From Erysipelotrichaceae bacterium OPF54 (GTDB taxonomy: Bacteria; Bacillota_I; Bacilli_A; Erysipelotrichales; Erysipelotrichaceae): 64,000 nucleotides of DNA. Below are positions 59,660-64,000 of the stretch, in pieces; positions within the stretch are counted from its first letter, which is position 1, and each line of letters starts with the position of its first letter. The position numbers and the translations under genes were made by a program. Location of the stretch: positions 2,953,659-3,017,658 of the forward strand of contig BQKD01000001.1 in the NCBI GenBank assembly GCA_022834735.1. Direction: 5' to 3'. A model generated the notes under the pieces. That model saw nothing but the letters and a program-made list of their open reading frames with translations, did no database searches and was not told where the DNA came from.

Positions 59660-60952
59660 TTATTCGTTTTGAATATTGTACATCAATCCTGCGAACTCTT
59701 TCTTTCTCGCATAGGCGCTGCTGATGCACAATGTGATCTGCCTTGCGTGACGGATCACTTTTCCGCCTATCTTGATAAATTCCTTCCTGAACGTATTCAT
59801 ACGCATACGCGCAATACCCGGCATGTGTTTTGCTTTCCGATTCAGGAACAGATGATAAATATTGTATGCCCATGCTTTGAGCAGAAACTCGAGCTCGTTG
59901 GATAAGAACTTTGGATGGGACAATGTGCCTGCACCAAAATCGTCCTTGAGCTCTTTCGTGAAGTTTTCCGAATTTCCTCTTTGTTCATAAAAGCGTAGGA
60001 TATGGCACGGACTCCACTCCAGACAGTTGGTCATGACGGCATAGATTTCCGGAAACAAAGAAATCTGTCCGTTCTGGCCTATGGAACGATACGCTTTGTA
60101 GACGACCCTTCTAGGCTCGTCGTTCTGCAGGGAATAAGACAGCTCGCCGATATACGGTTCGTGTTTGGTATACTGCTGGAAATCGATCCCTTTGCGGTCC
60201 ATATCGTCCATGCATTCTTTGAGCAGTTTCCCGAAATGCTTGCACCGGATCATATAGCGCACACGAAAAGGTTGCTGTTCAAGATAATTCATCAATTCGG
60301 AATCGTAAAAGGCGCTGTCTCCACGGAAGAAAATGGTCCGGGAAGAAGAAATCTGAAGGCCGGAGAACACAGTGCGGAGCTGCTCGATGATCCCGTTGGC
60401 CGAATAGGAATTGCCGCAGCGAAGAAGCGAAGCGACAAGAAGTTTGGAATGATACTCATTGATCACCAGAGGATGATAACCGACCGAAGAGTAATGAGGA
60501 ATATAGGCACTCGCTTCCTGCCGGCCAGTCGTTTCGATCAAAGTAGAATCAGCATCAAAAATAAGATCATGCTCCTGCTTGTTGAGATAAGAGAGAGCAC
60601 AGGTCTGAAGAAGCTGATGAAGTGCGGCATTCAAAGAAGGGGAGGCACAGGAGAAAAAACGTGAAACTGTCGGCTGGGAAGGAGCGTCAGAAAGCAGAAA
60701 AGGATCCTGACGAAGAACCGACTGATCGGCCTGACGGAAATATCCTAGCATAAATTTAAAGATCTGGCCAAGAAGGATATCGGAATAAGAGTGGACAGGA
60801 TTTTTCCGGTCGTCATCAAAAGGAAGCGAACGAAAAGCGTCATGAAGCGAAAGAGAATGGATAAAACGAGCAAAGAGAAGAGCGCCGGAATCGGAGGTGA
60901 TATTTCCTCCGGAAAAGTTATAGTTGTCAACAGCGGCAAAATTAGATAACAT
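59660..60952 (-). CDS. IS1380-family DDE transposase
   Basis: The 430-residue protein starts MLSNFAAVDNYNFSGGNITS (60952, AAAGGAACC upstream). DDE residues: Asp in LIFDADSTLIETTG (about 150), Asp in FRGDSAFYD (about 225) and Glu in YEQRGNSENFTKELKDD (about 345), with the typical IS1380 motif LxNxE-KDD style. The frame is intact. Confidence 0.9.
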   Translation of the reverse strand: MLSNFAAVDNYNFSGGNITSDSGALLFARFIHSLSLHDAFRSLPFDDDRKNPVHSYSDILLGQIFKFMLGYFRQADQSVLRQDPFLLSDAPSQPTVSRFFSCASPSLNAALHQLLQTCALSYLNKQEHDLIFDADSTLIETTGRQEASAYIPHYSSVGYHPLVINEYHSKLLVASLLRCGNSYSANGIIEQLRTVFSGLQISSSRTIFFRGDSAFYDSELMNYLEQQPFRVRYMIRCKHFGKLLKECMDDMDRKGIDFQQYTKHEPYIGELSYSLQNDEPRRVVYKAYRSIGQNGQISLFPEIYAVMTNCLEWSPCHILRFYEQRGNSENFTKELKDDFGAGTLSHPKFLSNELEFLLKAWAYNIYHLFLNRKAKHMPGIARMRMNTFRKEFIKIGGKVIRHARQITLCISSAYARKKEFAGLMYNIQNE

Positions 60953-61043
60953 AAGTATGTGGTTCCTTTCTATTTGTTTGGTCACTAATATTGTAAATGA
61001 ACCACACTTGAAAGTCATCACCCGGCGGGTGAAAATGATAAAG

Positions 61044-61084
61044 CCGCGAAAAACCTAAAATAAAGGAGTTCGCGGCATTTTTAT
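61044..61084 (+). terminator. Hairpin near the right end of IS1380-family element
   Basis: GCCGCGAA ... TTCGCGGC with a T-rich tail on the plus strand, inside the element upstream of the transposase, probably blocking read-in transcription. Confidence 0.6.
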
Positions 61085-61151
61085 TAGAAATCATGAATTA
61101 TTTGGGTACTATAAGATTGCAAGTTTTTTACACATATTTTGTACATTTTTT

Positions 61152-61544
61152 TTAAATTTCATAATCGTCAGCAATTTCTGGGCTTTCATCTTCCTTTGAT
61201 TTTATCAGTACCAATTCCTTAACATCGTTTCCTTCATATTTTCTCAAATCCGAAAGTATTTCTTTTAAATGTGCGATCGTTTCTGTATCTTCTGCTGTCA
61301 CTTCCTCGATACTGCCATCAAATCTACTATCCAATTCAGTATATTCATCGAAATCAATTGTCGGATCATCTAAAAGCTCAATGTAACGAGTCCAAAAATC
61401 AAAATCAATCATATCCGCTCTCATTAAATAACAAGTATAAAGCTGTTCTTGATATTTTTGAATATACGGATCATTTTCATCCACTGAATCCGGTTTGAAA
61501 TATTCTATCGCTCTTTGAAAATTACGTTGTAATAAGTAGTTCAT
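61152..61544 (-). CDS. Acidic protein with DYE-type C-terminus, 130 aa
   Basis: Not recognised. Starts MNYLLQRNFQRAIEYFKPDS (61544) after GGAGAGG. Helical N-terminal half with a TPR-like look, very acidic C-terminal half ending SPEIADDYEI. The last residues resemble the DDYEMD ends of the neighbours at 63.1-64 kb. Located downstream of the ToxN-like toxin on the same strand. Confidence 0.6.
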   Translation of the reverse strand: MNYLLQRNFQRAIEYFKPDSVDENDPYIQKYQEQLYTCYLMRADMIDFDFWTRYIELLDDPTIDFDEYTELDSRFDGSIEEVTAEDTETIAHLKEILSDLRKYEGNDVKELVLIKSKEDESPEIADDYEI

Positions 61545-61570
61545 AAATAACACCTCTCCATTCATTTTAC

Positions 61571-61596
61571 AAAAAAGGAACTGAGTTCCTTTTTTA
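61571..61596. terminator. Palindromic terminator AAAAGGAACTGAGTTCCTTTT
   Basis: Symmetric arms AAAAAGGAACT/AGTTCCTTTTT. Essentially the same palindrome recurs at 63946-63968. Confidence 0.75.
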
Positions 61597-61824
61597 TTTC
61601 GATTCCCTTTTCAGCCTTTTAAATCTTTTGTCTAAAGAACAAAAGACAGCAAAAGAAAAAAAAGAAATCAAAAGAATCACAAAATCTCGAATCGCATCCC
61701 ATGTCGTTGCCCTTGTCCATGGAAGCAAAGATAAATAAATCACTCGATTTATAATCAAACCGATTGCCCCGAAACCAATTCCTAAAAAAGCACACTTAAC
61801 CAATCGAATCAAACTTTTATTCAT
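61594..61824 (-). CDS. Small membrane protein, 76 aa
   Basis: Two hydrophobic segments (FLGIGFGAIGLIINRVIYLS and FVILLISFFSFAVF) and a basic C-terminus (KRFKRLKRESK). Its start at 61824 overlaps the end of the ToxN-like gene by 8 bp, so it is translationally coupled to it. No family recognised; an accessory membrane partner of the toxin is possible but unproven. Confidence 0.55.
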   Translation of the reverse strand: MNKSLIRLVKCAFLGIGFGAIGLIINRVIYLSLLPWTRATTWDAIRDFVILLISFFSFAVFCSLDKRFKRLKRESK

Positions 61825-62794
61825 ATTCAAACTCTGTTTCCCTTTCCCTAATCTCCATACATGCTTGTTCTGGGTCGTCGGCAAACAAAGAATAAAATGC
61901 TCCATAAAAGGTAGCGACTGTATCACAAGTATTATTTTCATAATCCGAAACTTCAATGATCGTGTCAATGTCTAAAACTCCATAGCGATCATGAAGCATT
62001 TCAACATCCCGAATCAAATCTTTATAATCTTGATGCGTGTATGTTCCATCTTCAAACTGTTCCGGTTCTAAAAACCATGTATAGTTATCACTGTTTTTAG
62101 CAATTTCATACATGTCTTTTATGATTTTTCCAAATTTGCTTATATCTATCTTTTTGTGTTTCTGCTTTTCAGCAGTTCTTCTTACTGCTTCCTCTTTATC
62201 TTGCGACAATATCTCTAAATATTCCTGATTTGTTGTCCCCTGAGCAAGCGTCATTTTTTCTTGAAACGATAAAGCGTCTATGGATAATCCATCATTTAAT
62301 TTTTTAATCGCCTCACGATAAATCCATTCTTTACACTTTCTCTCCAACTTTTTAAAATCACAAAAATAATGCCCGAGTTTTGCACGATTTCTTTGAACGG
62401 TAAAATAAACGGAACGAGCTTTCGCTTGTATCGCTTCACTGTGTTCTACACAAAAATTAAGCTCTTTGCTCATTAAAAAGCGATAATCATTATCTTGCTC
62501 TCTCCATAGTCGTTTTAATTCGATCTCCGAATCCGGGACTGGGAACATAAATGAAAAACGAAGACTTCCTACAGGAAAACCGCCCACTTGAATCAAATAG
62601 TTACTTTGCACCTCTCTATTGAAAGATGAAACAGGCACATAATACTTCATTCCATTTATTTTAAAAATGACTCCACACAAGAATTTCTGGTGGGAGTCAT
62701 ATACAATATTTGGCACTTTCGGATCAAATTGCTTTAAATACTCTATGTAGTCAATATTCACATCATAAAATCCAATTTTATTATTTCTCTTCAT
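61817..62794 (-). CDS. Second ToxN/AbiQ-like toxin with C-terminal extension
   Basis: The 325-residue protein has an N-terminal domain of the type III toxin family (about 7-165): IGFYDVNIDYIEYLKQFDPK, then KFLCGVIFKINGMKYYVPVSS with the probable catalytic Ser, then FMFPVPD. Instead of ending near 165 it continues with an unrecognised helical, acidic domain of about 155 residues, ending EFEYE. It starts with AAAGGATTTATTT ATG behind a terminator and a promoter-bearing leader RNA, again the type III layout. Confidence 0.65.
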   Translation of the reverse strand: MKRNNKIGFYDVNIDYIEYLKQFDPKVPNIVYDSHQKFLCGVIFKINGMKYYVPVSSFNREVQSNYLIQVGGFPVGSLRFSFMFPVPDSEIELKRLWREQDNDYRFLMSKELNFCVEHSEAIQAKARSVYFTVQRNRAKLGHYFCDFKKLERKCKEWIYREAIKKLNDGLSIDALSFQEKMTLAQGTTNQEYLEILSQDKEEAVRRTAEKQKHKKIDISKFGKIIKDMYEIAKNSDNYTWFLEPEQFEDGTYTHQDYKDLIRDVEMLHDRYGVLDIDTIIEVSDYENNTCDTVATFYGAFYSLFADDPEQACMEIRERETEFEYE

Positions 62795-62813
62795 AAATAA
62801 ATCCTTTCAACAT

Positions 62814-63023
62814 CAAAAAAAGAGCCACACATTTCTGTATGACTCCATGTTTTTTTGCCTTGCAATTCCATCACCGCTTTTAAACGAGCTGGCACCGTCA
62901 TTTTGTCAGAACCTTTGATGGACAAGGAACTTTAACCTTGAATTACAAATCTCATTTTCATGTTTCCATGTCTGACCCGGCTGAGAAACACCATACACCG
63001 TGCGGAGAACAACTTTATTCCGC
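62814..63023 (-). ncRNA. Leader RNA of the second ToxN-like locus (candidate antitoxin)
   Basis: About 210 nt from the promoter to a terminator (GAGTCATACA ... TGTGTGGCTC with seven U, 62814-62846) just before the toxin gene. Tandem repeats are not obvious, though two parts look distantly alike (GGTCAGAC-ATG and GGTTCTGAC-AAAATGA). A single-unit or diverged antitoxin RNA is possible. It shows no clear similarity to the 52-bp repeats at 31.8 kb. Confidence 0.5.
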
Positions 63024-63029
63024 ATCCAT

Positions 63030-63058
63030 AATATAGCACATTTTAATCTTTTTTTCAA
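63030..63058 (-). promoter_or_regulatory. Promoter of the second toxin-locus RNA
   Basis: -35 TTGAAA (63058-63053), 17-bp spacer and -10 TATATT (63035-63030). It starts 15 bp past the end of the 97-aa gene. Confidence 0.75.
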
Positions 63059-63072
63059 TATCTAGCACACAT

Positions 63073-63366
63073 TTAATCCATTTCGTAATCATCCTCAACT
63101 TCCTCATATCCCAATGAACCTTCCAATTGAATTTTTTGAAGTTCGTTTAATAAGGCTGGAAAATCAATTGTTTCTTTGTCAACTCTATCAAGAAAACAAC
63201 CGAATGTAGATATAACGGCATTGTCCGCTGTATCAGTTATCATCTTATCTCTATTCGGATCCTCACAGATAAATTTTGCAAGTGCTGGAATATTTTTAGA
63301 ATCCAACTCTACAGGTTTATCGTGATACCCATTTTGAAGAAAGATATATCCATATAATTTTGCCAT
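63073..63366 (-). CDS. Small protein ending DDYEMD, 97 aa
   Basis: Not recognised. MAKLYGYIFLQNGYHDKPVE looks beta-rich and may be a DUF-type fold; the end is acidic (EEVEDDYEMD). AAAGAGAGGG precedes the start. It lies between the second toxin locus and another gene with the same tail. Confidence 0.6.
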   Translation of the reverse strand: MAKLYGYIFLQNGYHDKPVELDSKNIPALAKFICEDPNRDKMITDTADNAVISTFGCFLDRVDKETIDFPALLNELQKIQLEGSLGYEEVEDDYEMD

Positions 63367-63393
63367 TACTCTTACCCTCTCTTTCTCTAAAAA

Positions 63394-63870
63394 TCAATCC
63401 ATTTCGTAGTCCTCTTCCGCTTCCAAACTTTCTTGAATACTTTCATCATTACTAGGTAACTGCTTACAGCAAACTTCACATCCAGAATCTAATGTAATGT
63501 TGTCAATGATTTCTTTTTCTTCTTTATTCATATTGTCATAAACATATTGAGTTGCGTTATATTCATATTCAGTTAAATATGAATAGGATTTTAGAAATTC
63601 ACATTTAGATAATTTAGTAAAATCATACATCTTTGCCTTATCATCAATAAAAGAAATTTGTTTATTTATTTCTTCTATTCTGCTAAGCAATTGTTCAGTT
63701 GCACCTAAAGACTTTAATGTTTGAATAGTTTCTGAAATGCCATCAATTTTACACCTACTATCTATAAAAGCATTTAATAAATTTATATCTTCTTGATATT
63801 CCCTAACTACTATCCTTAACCTTCTAATTTCTTTAATTGCTTCATTATAATAATTTTCATAATCATCCAT
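63394..63870 (-). CDS. Coiled-coil protein ending EEDYEMD, 158 aa
   Basis: Not recognised. Long helices (EIRRLRIVVREYQEDINLLN; LLSRIEEINKQISFIDDKAK), two Cys near the C-terminus (GCEVCCKQLP), and the tail EAEEDYEMD. AAAGGAG lies before the start at 63870. Cotranscribed with the next gene downstream. Confidence 0.6.
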   Translation of the reverse strand: MDDYENYYNEAIKEIRRLRIVVREYQEDINLLNAFIDSRCKIDGISETIQTLKSLGATEQLLSRIEEINKQISFIDDKAKMYDFTKLSKCEFLKSYSYLTEYEYNATQYVYDNMNKEEKEIIDNITLDSGCEVCCKQLPSNDESIQESLEAEEDYEMD

Positions 63871-63945
63871 ACTTTATTTTCTCCTTTAAAATTCATCTGT
63901 TCTAAAATAGCTTTAATCTCTTCCTCTGTCATTTTGTATGTTCTC

Positions 63946-63968
63946 ATAAAAGGAACTCAGTTCCTTTT
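63946..63968. terminator. Second copy of the GGAACT palindrome terminator
   Basis: AAAAGGAACT-C-AGTTCCTTTT, symmetric and matching the copy at 61571-61596. It lies at the end of the partial gene at the window edge. Confidence 0.7.
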
Positions 63969-63969
63969 A

Positions 63970-64000
63970 TCAATCCATTTCGTAGTCCTCTTCTATTTGA
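63970..64000 (-). CDS. Partial gene at the window edge, protein ending EEDYEMD
   Basis: Only the last about nine codons are present (QIEEDYEMD stop). The tail is the same as in the two genes downstream. The body of the protein lies outside the window. Confidence 0.6.
   Translation of the reverse strand, partial: QIEEDYEMD

Larger units (their letters stand above)
59508..61106 (-). mobile_element. IS1380-family insertion sequence, complete, 1599 bp
   Basis: Perfect 15-bp terminal inverted repeats CCCAAATAATTCATG / CATGAATTATTTGGG (59508-59522 and 61092-61106), with a 5-bp target duplication TACTA at 59503-59507 and 61107-61111. One transposase gene on the minus strand. Confidence 0.93.

Noticed and set aside
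63871..63948. Small frame MRTYKMTEEEIKAILEQM... before the 158-aa gene
   Set aside because: It has no ribosome-binding site and runs into the next gene in another frame; possible but not supportable.

Overview
The window looks like a gut-type Bacillota chromosome segment (possibly Erysipelotrichales-like; this is an impression from gene content and protein style, not a proven placement) carrying a long accessory region. Evidence for Bacillota: hrcA-grpE-dnaK-dnaJ order with CIRCE operators, LicT/BglG antitermination, a cre-like CcpA site, TreR/TreP/TreC, strong AGGAGG ribosome-binding sites and many U-tract terminators.

1-24.4 kb is core-like. It holds the end of a beta-glucoside PTS operon with its antiterminator, the class I heat-shock operon (all minus strand), a YlmD-type purine nucleosidase, a DeoR regulator, a cation-efflux protein with an HxlR regulator, a membrane-linked XRE regulator, a BlaR1-like protease, and a trehalose unit (treR, treP, treC). 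An IS4-family element with a perfect 10-bp target duplication sits inside what was the treR terminator. A divergent pair follows: a glycyl radical enzyme of dehydratase type, its radical-SAM activase and a DeoR regulator, with the remnant of a fructose-6-phosphate aldolase gene.

24.8-51.4 kb is a mobilizable element, mostly minus strand: a large serine recombinase at the left edge, a HipA-like kinase with a small partner, a resolvase with a likely res site, a Toprim protein, a ToxN-ArdC fusion behind a tandem-repeat RNA (type III toxin-antitoxin layout), a CHAP/lysozyme conjugation protein, ParB, a MOBP-type relaxase, MobC and a probable oriT. Then come many small accessory genes, including a three-member paralogous family and three copies of a structured leader element, and a primase/replication protein. 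IS200/IS605 and IS607 elements interrupt it.

53.7-64 kb is AT-richer and mosaic: a four-gene transposition module (DUF6431-like protein, DDE transposase, AAA ATPase, small protein), a plasmid replicon remnant (13 iterons of 21-22 bp followed by a truncated initiator), a surface protein, an IS1380-family element with a 5-bp duplication, and a second ToxN-like toxin locus behind its own leader RNA. Several small proteins here share an acidic C-terminal ending, DYEMD.

The most unusual material is the pair of type III toxin-antitoxin-like loci (one toxin fused to an antirestriction/zincin domain, with an extra unpaired antitoxin-like RNA beside it), the covarying leader element at 41-46 kb, and the shared DYEMD tail at 61-64 kb. 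Functions are inferred from sequence alone.
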